64,000 nt of DNA from Talinum fruticosum (GCA_021018815.1 JAITYX010000010.1:7927001-7991000); one strand, 5' to 3'; positions 49,673 to 62,839 are shown, counted from the first letter of the stretch. Made by a program: numbers and translations. The notes: generated by a model not told the origin, from the sequence alone.

Positions 49673-52600
49673 TTGTAGAACGCTTGTCTTGCTTCGGATG
49701 TCATAACGAATTGATCCCCTTTAGGCCCTTCTCTTGTGAGATTGACCATCGTGAATCCTATCTCATCAACTCGAACACCATTGTTATTGTCACCCTATTT
49801 GCACTCGGAAAACGGGCTCACGTAAGTCAACATAGTCTAGAGCTCCCATATCTTCTTAATGACACCATAATATGACATTTTAGCTACAATGGGATTTTTG
49901 TTCTTGTAGGTGGAAACATAAAGTGCATGAGCCTCCAATGTGGCCCCACTATTTTGCTAGGTGCTTCTATTGTCCCGGCTCTTTGTGTAGAAAGAGTATC
50001 CATTGATGTCATACCACGGTAAGATATGACTTCAAACCGTAGCCCTCTAGCCAAGCCGACTAATGTTTGTGAGATATGTTCTTGTGATTCTTCTAATTGG
50101 CTAGTGATCACTCTATCTCTCGAACCAGCTTAACAAATGTGTGATTACGATGGGTTTGTACCCATGTCTCATTTTTTCCTTGGTACTCGTCTCCTTATGA
50201 GGGATTTGTGCTCATCAATGAACGACCGCACTTCATTGCTATTTTGTAGAATATAAAGATGTGCTTGATCCCTCATATCCCGACCGATTGTTAGAACCGT
50301 CGGCCCCAGTGTTCCCTTGCCCATCGATCTTCCCTATAAACCGATGTTTTGGAATACCAACTTCTTCCATTTGGGGTAGTATTCACAACATAACTTGACA
50401 AAATCCTCAGCTGTGTATGCCTCAACAATGCACGCTTCCGGTCATTACCGATTTCTAACATACCCTTTGAGAATTTTCATGAAACGTTCAAAAGGGTACA
50501 TCCATCGATAAAAAATTGGGCTACAGAATTGCACTTCTCTCACCAAATGGACAACGAGGTGTACCATGATTTCAAAAAGGAAGGTGGGAAGTACATCTCA
50601 AGTTGGCACAATGTAACGATCACGCCGCACTAAAGATCATCTAATTTCTCCAAGTCAACGACTTTGCTGCATATGGAATTGAAGAAGAAGCAAAGTCTTG
50701 TGATCGCCTGTCCGAGATGTTTCGGCATCACAACTCGGATAAGAATTGGCAGTATTTGTTGCATCAAAGCATGACAATCATGAGATTTAAGACCGATTAG
50801 TCTATAATGAGACATCGAAACGAGTCTACTGATGTTTAAAGAATATCCTCGTGGCACTTTAAGTTTCTTCAAGGTCTCACACAAATGTTGTTTTTCCCTT
50901 CTACTCAATGTGTAAGACGCCGAAGGCAAATATGTTCTCTTCCCCTTTGGTTGTGGTGCTAATTCCTCTCGTATTCCCATTTCACACATATCAAGTCGTG
51001 CTTTCTCTCCATCCTTGGTCTTCCTCGGTATGTTCAAAATAGTGCCAATGAGACCTTCACAAATGTTTTTCTCATATTCATTACATCAAGGCTATGTCTC
51101 ATATACAACTTTTACCAATATGGAAGATAAAAAAAATTGATCTCTTTTTCCACACAACATTTTTGGATTAATGTCGGTACGGCTTGCTGAACTCCACATC
51201 AAGATCATTCACTTGCTCATATATTTGATGTCCCGTTAATGGAGTTGGAGCAGAATCCATCTCAACTTTACCATTGAAAGCCTTCTTTTTCTTATGATAT
51301 TGATGGGAAAAGGGAAGAAACTTTCGGTGTCCGAGATAGGTCGTCTTTTTCGGTGCTTGAGTTGTTAGGAGTAAGTACCCTATGCACCAATGGGGCATGC
51401 CTTGTGTCCTTTGATGGTGTATTCGGACAAGTTTCCATATGCGGGAAGTCATTGATTATGGTCAAGATCATAGCTAGCAATGTAAATTTTTCTTGATGGT
51501 ATGCATCGTAAATTGATACACCTTTATCCCACAAAAGCTTGAAATCTTCAACAAGAGGAGCCAAGTACACATCTATATCATTTCTTAGCTGTTTAGGCCT
51601 AGAAATTAGCATTGGCAACATAATGTACTTGCGCTTTATACACAACGACGACGGTAGGATGTAGATAACCAAAAGAACGGGCCAATAACCGTGCTTGCTA
51701 CTTGGGTCATTGTGGGGTTTATTCCGTCCGTATAAAGATCCTCGATGTAGATTCAGTGCTTCCTACTAAATTTCAGGAACAAGTGAATCGATCTTCTTCC
51801 ATTGAGGAGAATCGGTAGGGTGACGTAGCTTGTCATCACAGTACTCTTCTCGTCGGCATGCCACGTCAAGTTCTTCGCATCGCTTACGCTTGAAAAAGGC
51901 GTTTAAACCTTGGTATTATCAGCAAGTACCACAACACCTTTGCGGGAGGTCCCTCAACACTCTTTCCATCGATGTTTTTCATATTGTATTGAGGTACACC
52001 ACACTTAGGACATTCGTGTCTATGTGCATGTTCTTTTCAAGTACAATATGCAATCGTTGGGGTAGGCATGTATCTTCTTATACCCCATGCCCATAGGACA
52101 AAACATCCTCTTCGCCTCATATGTACAGTTGGGAAGGACATTGCCTTCTCGGGAGTATATATTTGACCACACCCAGCAAGTCCGTGAAACTTTTGTCACT
52201 CCAGATCGTTAGCCATTTTTAAGTTCATCAACCTCAACACAGCTTGATAAACGGGTATATTTATCACACCCGGGTAAAGAGGCTTCTCCGAATCGACTAA
52301 CAATTGCTCTAATACGTGTGGTTGATCAACTAAATCATGTTATACTCCACGAACTAAATCTTCAGGTTGATCTTCTAATTCCATAATACTCGTTGGCTTC
52401 ATTTTCATACCCTTCATCTTCCTCCCATACAGGTATATTTACATACTCCTGTTCCTAATGCTATACCCACACCTTATAAGTTGTGTCAAACCTATGCCGA
52501 TATAGGTGACCTTTTACAAACTTAGGGGGAATCTTGAGAAGTTGAAACACCTTAAACATGGACAGAATATGGACTCGTTCTCCGAATCTGGCGGCATGTT

Positions 52601-52682
52601 CGATAGCAATCTCTAGAAAGTTTTTAACACCATCACAATATTCTACACTCCTCCTATCGCTATAAACCCACGCTCGATCCAT
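49673..52682 (-). pseudogene. CACTA tnp2 transposase, frame-broken and truncated at C-terminus
   Basis: N-terminus at 52682: MDRAWVYSDRRSVEYCDGVK (transposase-associated domain) to HRFDTTYKVWV. Then DDKLRHPTDSPQWKKIDSLV (about 51780-51840), GVSIYDAYHQEKFTLLAMIL (about 51480-51540), and LKSHDCHALMQQILPILI with ITRLCFFFNSICSKVVDL (50630-50790). A DUF4218 region follows (about 50330-50620), and DUF4216 pieces GVIKKIWEL.DYVDL and VDEIGFTMVNL (49680-49875). It stops at the AFYK position, where copia copy 1 begins. It would catalyse CACTA excision and insertion if intact. Confidence 0.85.
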
Positions 52683-53940
52683 ACCTTACCCATAAACACG
52701 AGAAGAAATTCACCACATGTAGTTCGAGAAAAATGTACTTACGCACAAATAATATGACATGAGCCTAAGATCTTTCTATAGGGATAGATGGTCCTAAACC
52801 CATTCAAGAATAATTTGACCCTAGACCGTGTAGCAAAATCTTATCATACATTTGACAAAATTCCAAGTAGCATTTTCCCTCAAGTACAACATACAAAAAC
52901 GAAGTGGTTAATGTGTATATCCTTACTTCATTGTATGGTAACAGAAGTAAAGATACACACATCAAACCTATCGTCATCATAATTGCACCCGAAGAATGAG
53001 AGGGAAAATAAGTATCATGATATCTTATCAAATTTACGATAAGATTATAATAGCCACACAACCTATTATCATATTATTCTCAAACTGTCTAACATGGACA
53101 ATTCAAAAACTTATACATACCAAGCTAATATCCTAAATGCTATACACACATTTATGCACGTACCGTGACCTAGGATAACTTGTTATGTACATTTGTTTGA
53201 ATAAGTTCTCTAAACTTATGAAATGCATACGATAATTTAATGAATTATGCAATTCATCGAATAATATGAGAAACAATAAAGCCCTATATCCAAATTATCT
53301 TTCTATTTCTCTAAAACCCTAAACAAATTTGGATGCACTCTTTCGATTTACCATCATCAACTATCATTCTATTTCCCTATAAATTAAATCCTAAAATCCT
53401 ACACCCATTTCTCAAAATCTCTAACATTTCACGAATTTCCAACTTAATAAATGTTACACATATTCTAAGCATTCACACATTCTCAAATGTTTTTTTAACA
53501 AAAATTCAACATTTCAACAATCTCAAACATTACCCACATTCTCAACATTCACATCATTACCCCTAATACATTCATCATTTAACTATATTAAATCTTATAA
53601 ATAATTTAAAGCAAAAAAATAAGAAAGGATAAATATTCATACCGTAAGAAGGAGGAAAACAATGGCGACAATGAACAACAAAACCAACGGCGACAATGAA
53701 GGAGAAAAACACAAGCAACACACACAACCACCGGCAAGCAAATACTAAGACTACAAGAAAGAGGAGAGACGATGAGTGAGCGAAACGGAAATTAAACAAC
53801 AAAAGGAACAATGACCTTGATTACTTACCGGCGACTCCGAGCAAATCTAGATCCCAGCTTGTAGACGACATTGAACGGTGGAGAACAATAAGGCCGAGAG
53901 TAAATAGCAGATGAAGTGGGCGTAAAAATAGCAGTACGTT
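52683..53940. other. CACTA 5' non-coding region
   Basis: AT-rich. No gene supported; short ORFs here are unlikely to be real. It is probably the promoter and leader side of tnp2 plus an upstream intron. Confidence 0.4.
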
Positions 53941-54170
53941 CTCGATTTTTTAGATCTGTTTTAAAAGAAATTTGACGACGGTTCCGTGAGAAAAACCGTC
54001 GTCCACAAAATGCCCAAGACATATGACGACATTTCTGATGAAAGAATCGTTATCATATGTGCTTTAGAATGCAGTTATTTACAAAAATGCCACTAGTCCA
54101 GCTTTTCATGACGGTTTGTCTTTTTAACCGTCGTTAAAGATCTGTCATTAAAAGTGGTTTCGTAGTAGTG
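53941..54170. repeat. CACTA terminal inverted repeat and subterminal repeats, right
   Basis: GACGACGGTT, AACCGTCGTC and related units, ending TTTCGTAGTAGTG. Confidence 0.85.
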
Positions 54171-54963
54171 TATGTGTGAATGTCTTTGAAAGATAAAGAA
54201 TAAAAGTAGGTTAATGAAAAATAATTGAAAGAGTACAAGATACTCGTCTAAAATTTGGGAGGATAGAGGAAATTTTAAAACAAGAAAATATAATTTTGTA
54301 AAATGTTACATTTTCGTAAAGTTACATCCTCGTTTGCAAAAATATCCATTTGTTGGAAGGGGATAATAGGAAGATACAACAAAAGATGAAGGGCATGACA
54401 ATAGGTGTGGATTAATTGTAGGCTTGAAAAAACGGCTAGAACATAGCTCCTTTGTCTTTCGAAAGAAAAATGAATTTTCTTAAGAAGTATAGATGTATGT
54501 ATGAATATGATGGTATGATTAAAGGCAAGGTAATTGAACATAGAAGTAATGTTAGTCAAGCATGCGCTGGTCCATGTGTTCCTAGGGGGCTAACTAAAAG
54601 GTGATTCATTGACTTTTCAATTACGTTTAAGTGGCCCCGTGTAAAGAATACACTCGGAGTGAGTACGCATGTAGAGCCATTTCCCAAATAGGTAGTGGAG
54701 TACATGGAGGCGCCCTTAGTATTTTATTGTTATCTATTCATGGTCTTTACTAAGTAAGATCAGAGCCAAGCCTAAAAGAAAGCTTGAGACGTGTTATGTA
54801 TGCAGACCGAATTCAAACAGGCATTCTAAACACATATAGCACATATATGTACGTAATATATATGTGAAAAAACATACGACCAATGTTCGAATGTCTAAAA
54901 ATAAGGATACAACGTAAATTTAGGTTAAAACCACTTAGAGATGGATAAAAAAACATCAAACTA
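54171..54963 (-). other. Leader (5' UTR) of the Tat-like element
   Basis: No gene. It lies between the primer-binding site on the right and, across the CACTA insertion, the gag start on the left, which fits an untranslated leader. Confidence 0.55.
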
Positions 54964-54982
54964 TCCCTAGCGAAGTCGCCAG
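54964..54982 (-). other. Primer-binding site of the Tat-like element
   Basis: On the minus strand TGGCGACTTCGCTAGGGAT, close to the TGGCGACTCCGCTGGGGA-type site of plant Ty3 elements. It puts the 5' LTR to the right. Confidence 0.6.
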
Positions 54983-55660
54983 TCCGAGGCGCCATGAAAT
55001 TCGGATGGCTAAAGTCGTCACCTTGTTATGACCCAAACAAGGACGGTGTTTTCGTGAAACAATTTTGAAATTAAATTTTTTCGTAATAAAAAATTTTGAT
55101 GCAGAGTTAAGAACTAAAGGTACTAATTTTGGAAATCAGTCTTAGGCATTCATTTCCTTCATAAGATGACATCATTTCCTACATGCCTAACTTTCTCAAA
55201 GCTAGAACTTCCTCACTCTACACTTCCATCATCTTCTATGCATATTTCTTGTTTGCAATGGGATTTGCTCTTGCCTAGACCGAAGTATGGGAAATGCTAC
55301 TGGCAGCAACTAGGGATGAAAAGTATCCTTCACAAGATGTCCTAAACATGACTAAAAACTGCCTAAATTATTATAAATCAATAAATGAAAAAATGAAAAA
55401 TAAAAAAATTCTACTAAAACTAAGAACTCAGGGTGTTGAAGTTGGATCCCATGCACGCACAGCTTTTATCTTCATTAATCATCTTCCTTTACTATATTTT
55501 TGACTTGTCCAAGCCCTATATTTTTTACATGGTCAAATTCTATATTTTTTACTTGTCCAAAATCCTGGTTGCCCCAAACTACACCGCCACCAAGTTTTAT
55601 GCACATCTTGCCACTAAATCTGTGCTTCACCGGGTGGATTTGAATGTTTCCAATCCTATT
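54983..55660 (-). repeat. Probable start of the Tat 5' LTR (interrupted by copia copy 2)
   Basis: Position next to the primer-binding site is the main evidence; the LTR end may be the TTTCA on the minus strand at about 54992-54996. There is no second LTR in the window for comparison. A CTATATTTTTTAC(T/A)TGTCCAA-like word repeats near 55495-55560. No gene. Confidence 0.4.
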
Positions 55661-57590
55661 TGAAGGTTTGCTCTGGGAGAAACTAAGTCACCCTAGAGGG
55701 GGTGAATAGGGTGATGGAAGATTTTTCGAAAATCAAACTCCTTTGAGCAGAAGACAGATAGAAACAGATTCCGAGTCTAAATGAGGTTAGAAAAGTATGA
55801 GCTCGTAATGGCAAGTGAGGAGTAAAGAAGCGTATAAGACTGAAGCTTTCAATCTGTCCGAGTCTAGAATGTACTCGAAAGTGCAAACACGTAAAGTACG
55901 TGGAAACCCTCCTGGGGCAGAAAACCACGGACCGTGCTAATCCAAGTACGAAGTCAAATCCACTATTTTGAGTCCACAAAATACAGTAGACTGACCGAGC
56001 CTCGAGTTGCTTCCTTAAACAACTCCTTACAAGTTTTCCTAGACTCGAAATTCCCTTATCCGATCTACTACTTCCTAGCCGAGATCACCCTTATAACTAG
56101 GGACAACCGAGCTGAGTTAACCCTTACGACTCAGTCAAGGGACCTTACTTAGAAAGTAAGAAGATAGTGTTTGTAACTAAATACAAGACCTTACAACTCG
56201 TAATACAATGAATTACAAAGTGGGAGTTGTAAGTAGAAGATTGAGAATGAATACAATGACTTTGCTCAAGTATATGTATTAACAATAGGTTCGGCAATCT
56301 TTAAGTCTTGAGAGTTGGCTTCTATTTATAGATGACCAGGCAGAGTAGCCGTTATCTCCATCTTCCGACTCGGAAGTCCCTTGTGACCATTGTTAAGGAC
56401 TTTCCGGGACTTTCCGAGTCGACCAAAAGTATAAGTTGAGATATGAACGTTGGACAACGGTTCTTAACTCCTTTCAAAGTCCCAAAACCACTCGGCGGTG
56501 TCTTAAAGGATAAGGTGGAAACCACCGTTAAGCTTGGCGTTTCAGTTTTCCAAATTTGGAAACAGACAGCCTTGACACAATCTTCCGGGGCTAGGTCGGA
56601 GAATGGGAAAAGCCATGTCTGCTGGTGATTTGACGTTTTGAAGCTTCGGTTACTTTTGTATATCAAAAAGTGTATCTTCGTTTGAATAACCTACAAAAGT
56701 AAATCAAATTAGTTCTCAAAGTATAAAATACTTTGGTCTAAGATTAGACACAGATAATAATATAATCACGATAATTAAGTGACTAATTATCCGGGTCGAA
56801 AAGGAATGGAATTTTCTAAGTCTAATATCCATGAAACTCAAAATTCCATCCGAGTTAGTCTAAGCGAAAATCAAGTTACATAACGGATATCGAGTGAAAC
56901 AAACTTGATCTTGACTAAGTATGGTTTAGAATAGAAGCGCCGACTATAACAGAATAAGACTTATAACATGAAGTCGGACTCGAGTGCGGTTAGGCGAGAT
57001 ACTAGTCATTTCAACATGCGATAATTCTAAGTGATGAGGGACTCGTAACCGAGTGAGATAGCGTGAGTGCATATCTCGTTTTCCGAGTCACTTAGAGACA
57101 AGCAAAAATACATGAAGTAGATGCCATATCACTTAGAGAAAATACTATATCACTCGAAAAGTTTCTAAGGTACAGAGAATGCCTTGGAATCAAAACTCTA
57201 TAAGTGAGAAATTCTTATACCCGATTCCTTTGATAGAACTCGAAATGTGCGAGTAATGTGAGATGAGCTTCACGTCGCTTGAAAATGGCCAGAGATCACT
57301 GTAGATGTAGAAAGCTTTAGCGACAAGTTTTTCTTTCGAGAGAGAGAGTAAATGGAATGTAAAGTAACGAGACGGAGGTGAATAGGCGCTATTTATAGAA
57401 AAATAAACGTCCTTCAACTCAACGTTATTTATCCGTTCCGACTCAGCTCTTTCATCAGCCACCTCGGACCGGTGTGACGGTTCTCTCTTCAACGGTTCAA
57501 TTTCGAGCGGTTTGACTTCCAACGGCTGGATGTCCGATCACAACGAGCGAGAGAAAGAAAGAGATTTTGAAAAATAAATTCCGAAATTCT
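55661..57590 (-). repeat. 3' LTR of copia copy 2 (inner limit approximate)
   Basis: Starts TGAAGGTTTGCTCTGGGAGA. Contains the TATA block at 56322-56331 and a second TATA-like CTATTTATAG at about 57388. The inner limit is inferred from the loss of similarity and lies between 57330 and 57780. Confidence 0.75.
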
Positions 57591-57806
57591 CCACTTATCT
57601 AGAGATAATTCTAGAGATTTGATGTCCACTTTTCTCAACGTCCGAGTTTGACTCGGATAAGTTTTCCGAGTGACTCGTAAACTAGAAATAAATAATAACT
57701 ATCAGCTCAGTATCACTAAATCAACCGAACAAATGGTTATTAAAGAATTTTAACGCTCAAAACACATAATCATGTTATGAAAATTGTTACATAATAAACC
57801 ACATAA

Positions 57807-58450
57807 TTATGCATTTAACATTCCAAGTTCATTCCTAATGAAACGTAACCGATCTTCACCAAGAGGCTTAGTAAAGATATCAGCTAATTGAAGATTAGTA
57901 GGAATGAATTCAAGTTCGATATCACCTTTCTTAGAATGGTCTCTTAAGAAATGATACCTGACCTCAATGTGCTTTGTTTTTGAGTGCTCGAACCGGATTT
58001 TTGGTGATGTTGATTGCACTTTGATTATCACACTTGATTGGAACCGATTTGAAAGAAAGTCCAAGATCTCTCAAGTGCTGCTTTATCCATAAAATCCGTG
58101 CACAGCATGCTCCGGCTGCAATGTACTCAGCTTTAGCAGTTGATAGAGCCACTGAAGTTTTCCTTCTTTGAGTGCCAAGATATTAGGGATTGACCCGAAA
58201 TTGGCACGCTCCTGAAGTGCTCTTTCTATCAACTTTGTATCCAGCGTAATCCGCATCCGAGTATCCAAGTGAGAGTCGGCTTTGAGTCTCTTGAGTACCA
58301 TAGACCTAAGTTCCGAGTCCCCGCAAGATATCTCGAATATTCTCTTCACCGCAGATGAGATGTGATTCTTTTGGATTAGCTTGGAATCTTGCGCATAAAC
58401 AAACACCGAACATTATATCCGGCCGGCTGGAAGTAAGATATAGCAAAGAT
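57807..58450 (-). pseudogene. Copia copy 2: RNase H
   Basis: ALSTAKAEYIAAGACCARIL (57964-58152), CDNQSAINITKNPV, HIEVRYHFLRDHSKKGDIEL, and end NELGMLNA at 57807. The AEAEY motif of the family reads AKAEY here, replacing the catalytic Glu. A one-base insertion after KNPV shifts the frame. Confidence 0.85.
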
Positions 58451-59480
58451 CCAATCATACCTCGATAAAGTTTCGATCTATTGCTTTACCTTTCTCATCC
58501 GAGTCAAGCTTTATACTGCTACTCATGGGGGTAGATGCGTGCTTTGCATCTTGGAGTTTGTATTTCTTCAGAGCTCCTTGGTATACTTTGATTGATGAAC
58601 ATAGATTCCATCTTTGTCTTGTTTGATTTGTAGACCAAGGAAGAAATTGAGTTCTTCCATCATACTCATTTGAAATTCCTGACTCATTAACTCGTAAAAT
58701 TCTCGACATGTAATTTCATTAGTCGCTCCAAAAATTATATCATCAACATAGATTTGAACAATAAGGAAATCTTTCCCCTTGGTTTTTATGAAGAGAGTCT
58801 TGTCGATATGACCTCTTCTAAAATCATTTTGAACCAAGAAATTGCTCAGTCTTTTCATACCAGGCTCTGGGAGCTTGTTTAAGACCATAAAGAGCTTTTT
58901 GAAGTCTCGAAAACATGATTTGGAAATTCTGAGTTTTCAAACCCAGGAGGTTGCTCGACATAGACTTCCTCTTCAATAAAACCATTGAGAAATGCACACT
59001 TAACATTCATTTGATATAATTTGATACTCATGCTGGATGCAAATGCCAACAGTAATTCTAATGGCTTCAATTCGGTAACAGTGCGAAGGTTTCCCCACAA
59101 TCAATTCCTTCTTCTTGATTGTAACCTTGAGCCACAAGTCTAGCTTTGTTTCGACTACCAACCCATCTTCATCCAGTTTGTTCTTGAAAACCCATTTGGT
59201 TCCTATGACTGGGTGGTCGAAGGTCGTTTGGTCGAGTCCGGACTTGGTTTCTTCCGAATTGATTGAGTTCCTCTTGCATGGCCTCTAACCATTCAAGTTC
59301 ATTTAGGGCCTCTAGTGCATTTCTGGGTTCAGTTAATGAAATGAATGCAGTGAATGCACATAGATTTTGAAGAGAGGAACGAGTTCTTACCCCACTGTTG
59401 ATATCAAATAATATGTTTTCTAATGGATGACTAGAAGTTAACTTGAAAGCTCGACGTGTTCTCCGATTCACCAGATTTGT
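58451..59480 (-). pseudogene. Copia copy 2: reverse transcriptase
   Basis: From the right: RNALEALNELEWLEAMQEEL, CAFLNGFIEEEVYVEQPPGF, KALYGLKQAPRAWYE, IYVDDIIFGATNE (near 58730-58755, YVDD intact), EELNFFLGLQIKQDKDGIYV, and KYKLQDAKHASTPMS. Broken into five frames. Confidence 0.85.
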
Positions 59481-60590
59481 AGGCTGAACCGCTTGATCTT
59501 CGAAGCTTGTTCCGAGTGATCTTCTTCATTAGCTTGTTCATTCCGAGCTAGCTCCCGAGTTGTCTCATTCCGAGTCACCTCGTTCGAGTGACTTCATTCG
59601 ACCCAGCTCGAGTTTGAATCTTGCGCGATTCATGTTCATTGTTATCATCATCTCTGCTGAGTTTCAGATCCGAGTATGAAGATTCACTTGGTTTTTCCTA
59701 TTCAAGCTCATCAAACACAACGTGGATACTTTCTTCCACTTTGTTAGTTCTCTTATTGAAAATGCGATAAGCTTTACTATGAGAGGAATAACCCGTAAAA
59801 ATACCTTCATCTCGACCGAGCATCAAACTTGGTCGAGTGATCCTTACCATTGTTGTGAACAAAACACTTACATCCAAATGGTTTGAAGTATGAAATATTT
59901 GGTTTCTTCCCTTTGTAGAGCTCATAAGGTGTTTTCTTGAGTATGGGTCCGATGAGGCATCTGTTCAAAGTGTAGTTGGTCGTGTTGACCGCCTCAGCCT
60001 GTAAATAGTAAGATAAGTTGTGCTCAATCATCATTGTCCTTGCTATTTCTTCAAGAGTTCTGTTCTTTCTCTCCACAACTCCATTTTGTTGAGTAGTTCG
60101 AGGTACTGAGAAGTTGTGAGAGATACCATTCTTGTCGCAAAACTCGAGAATTCTAAGCAGTCAAACTCTCTTCTATGGTCGGCTTCGATTCTCTCGAATC
60201 CGAGTCCGAGACTCAACTTGGCTTTTTCTACAGAGCTTGTTGAACTCCTTGAACTCTTCATTTTTATGCTTAAGAAAACACACCCAGGTAAACCGTGAAT
60301 AATCATCAATACTAACAAATATATATGATTTACCTCCGAGGCTCTTAACAGGATTTCACCACATAAATCCATATGTAACAGCTCAAGTACTTTGGATGTG
60401 GAAACTGTCTTCAAAGATTTGAATGAAGATCCGACTTGTTTCCCTCTTGTGCATGCTTCACAAACTTTATCTTTTTCAAAAGCACGCTTAGGTAAACCCC
60501 TAACCAAACCATGAGATGCCAATTTCTTGATAGTATGCATGCTAATATGGCCTAATCTATGGTGCCATGTCTATGAATCATCATGAAGTG
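59481..60590 (-). pseudogene. Copia copy 2: integrase
   Basis: Zinc region WHHRLGHISMHTIKK and VCEACTRGKQVG; core with HMDLCG and ADHRREFDCLEFS; then TLEEIARTMMIEHNLSYYLQ, LIGPILKKTPYELYKGKKPN and GIFTGYSSHSKAYRIFNKRT. A stop precedes TWHHRLGH. The strand-transfer region SDHGREF of the family reads EADHRREF. Confidence 0.85.
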
Positions 60591-61860
60591 ATGCTTTTAC
60601 ACATGATAAGTTCCGACTCGAGTCGAAAGAGGAATAATCTAAGTGTTACCCGATCTTTTACCCGATAGTTTGATCTCCTTGGTGGTAACATCGAAATGTA
60701 ACAGATTGGTCCGAGTGAATCTTACCTCTTGACCTTTATCGCACAGATTGAGAGATGCTAAGCGGATTGTACTTTAATCCTTTGACAAGGTAAACTGGGC
60801 TGACCGGATTGCTTCCCTTTCCAATCTTGCCTATCCCAACTATCTTGCCTTTGCTGTCATCCCCAAAAGTGACTTTTCCTCATTTATGTTTTTCTAACTC
60901 GGAAAAGAGTCCCGAGTCTCCCGACATGTGACGTGAACATCCACCGTTAAGGTACCAATGTCCTTTTGATCTCTTCCGAGTGACTTGCAAAACAGAGACA
61001 ATCTAACCCTTCTCACTCCCTCTAACGAACCCAAGTAACTCTCTTTACTCGTGGTCCTTTCTCGAGGAAGAAGGTTTTTCGAACTCGGATCCGAATGACT
61101 TTGGGCTTAGTCCGATTCTGAGTCTTTTCTTTAGAGAACCGAGTCCGTGTCTCCTGCTTTTGAAAACTTTTCCTTTGGAAACTGGAGAAGATGGTTTCTT
61201 CTTGTAAACCGCTTCTGGGCTTAGTCCTCCCTTCATTTTTATGAATGGGACCATGCTCAGCTTTCCCGAACTTTACAGCTCCGGAATCCTTTTGAAAAGC
61301 TCCGAGTAGGAATTGGATTCCTCCTCTTTGTTGAAACCAAGACCTTCTTTTTGAAGGAGACACATTGAGATCCTAAGAGCATGTCAAGATTTTTCCGATC
61401 TTGAGTAAATTTTAAGACCAAATCTTGAGACTCAATGAGCTTTTGCTTTAGCCGCTCATTTTCTTCTTTGAGTAACTCGGACTCGGTCTCATTGGATTGA
61501 GCACTAGTCTTGAGTTCTCCGAGTGTAAGTCTCAGCTTTTCCAATGCGCTCGGAGGAAATTGACTTAAGTTGTTCTCTCGAAACGAGAAGAGTCGAATTG
61601 GACTTCTCTTCCAAAGTAAAAGTATACTTAGCCAAATCAACTTTGGAGAATTTGAGAAAATACTCAATTACCTCTTGAGGATTAGATTCCTCATTGTCCG
61701 ATTCTCGAGTCCGACTTTGTTCTAGCTTCGAGTCGAGATTGCCATCGACACTTTGAGTCATCCGAGTCCTCGTCATCTTCTAATGAGTCCTCGTCACTCC
61801 ATGTGGCCATCATAACCTTTTTCTTCTTTCTGTCCCGTTTCCTCTTTGGACAGTCTTTAA
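60591..61860 (-). pseudogene. Copia copy 2: protease and coiled-coil linker
   Basis: The protease motif reads WYLNGGCSRHMSGD at 60931-60960, so the catalytic DSG has become NGG. It is followed by GKVTFGDDSKGKIVGIGKI. 61022-61776 is a charged linker with a long heptad-like stretch (LRLTLGELKTSAQSNETESE) ahead of it, typical of Sirevirus gag C-termini. Confidence 0.75.
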
Positions 61861-62781
61861 CTATGTGATCCTTGCTGCCACATTCAAAACAGACCAGAGT
61901 TCTTAGTCAAAGAAAACTTTGAAGGAGATGAGTATTTACCTTTCCTATCCTTTTTGTCTTTCCTGTAGAACTCTTCTTTTGGCTTCTTATCCCATCTTTT
62001 GTGCTTCATTATTCTCTTGAAGCCTTTCGCAATAAGTGCCATGGGATCCTCTTCCGAGTCAGAGGAACTCATATTTGCTTCTCTAGTTTCCGAGGCTTTC
62101 AGCGCTATGTTCTTTTTGGTGTTGCCCTCATCATCCTCCTCTTCCAGGTGGATTTCATGAGTGAGAAGCTTTCCAATGAGCTCGTCCGGCTTTAGAAGTG
62201 ATAGGTTCCGAGCTTCCTCTATGGCAGTCACCTTGGGACCCCATCTTCTCTTGGGTAGACTTCTGAGTATCTTTCCGCACATTTCCTCTTGGGAAATCTT
62301 CTTACCCAGAGATTTGAGATTGTTGGTAATCTCAGTAAATCGAATGAACATCCGAGTGATGTTCTCTTCGGCTCCATCTTAAATAGCTCATATTTGTGAA
62401 GATATTGGTTGATCTTTGCTTGCCTGACCTGGCTTGTCCCTTCATAAGTGTTGACCAGTGTGCCCCACACTTCTTTTGCTGAATCACGAGCAGACACTCA
62501 TTTATATTCTTCCGAGCTGATGGCGCACATAAGAATGTTCATTGCCTTGAAGTTCTTTCGAACTTCTCTGCTTCACCCGGAGTAAACTCTGCTTTTGTCT
62601 TGGGAATGAGTCTAAATTCTTCTATCTTCATGGGAATGTAGTTTCCTTGTTGTATGATCTCCCAAACATCTTCATCATGATCTAGGAGGAAATATTCCAT
62701 GAGTTTCTTCCAAGTGCATGAAATTTGATCCTTTGAATTTTGGTGGTCTGCTGGAAGATCTTCCTTCATCAAACTCTCCAT
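61861..62781 (-). pseudogene. Copia copy 2: gag (UBN2-type) with zinc knuckle
   Basis: Start at 62781: MESLMKEDLPADHQNSKDQI, then TWKKLMEYFLLDHDEDVWEI, ARDSAKEVWGTLVNTYEGTS and MCGKILRSLPKRRWGPKVTA (62228-62497, 61884-62351). The zinc knuckle CFECGSKDHIVKDC has perfect CX2CX4HX4C spacing near 61863-61905. Frame changes near 62540, 62360 and 61890. Confidence 0.85.
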
Positions 62782-62839
62782 TGTTCTAAGCCATTTGATC
62801 TTTAGACCTTTGGATGGTTAGATCCTTTCTGAAAGGCTA

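Larger units (their letters stand above)
39198..54170 (-). mobile_element. CACTA (En/Spm) DNA transposon, interrupted by Sirevirus-like copy 1
   Basis: It is bounded by CACTACTACGG (39198) and its inverted partner CGTAGTAGTG (ends 54170). Both ends carry many subterminal copies of GACGACGGTT and its complement. The 3-base flanks are CAT and TAT, so the duplication is imperfect. It encodes tnp2 on the minus strand. Excluding the 9.1-kb insertion the element is about 5.9 kb, short for an autonomous CACTA; a tnpA-type gene was not found. It lies in the leader of the Tat element: gag ends on its left, and leader plus primer-binding site lie on its right. Confidence 0.85.
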
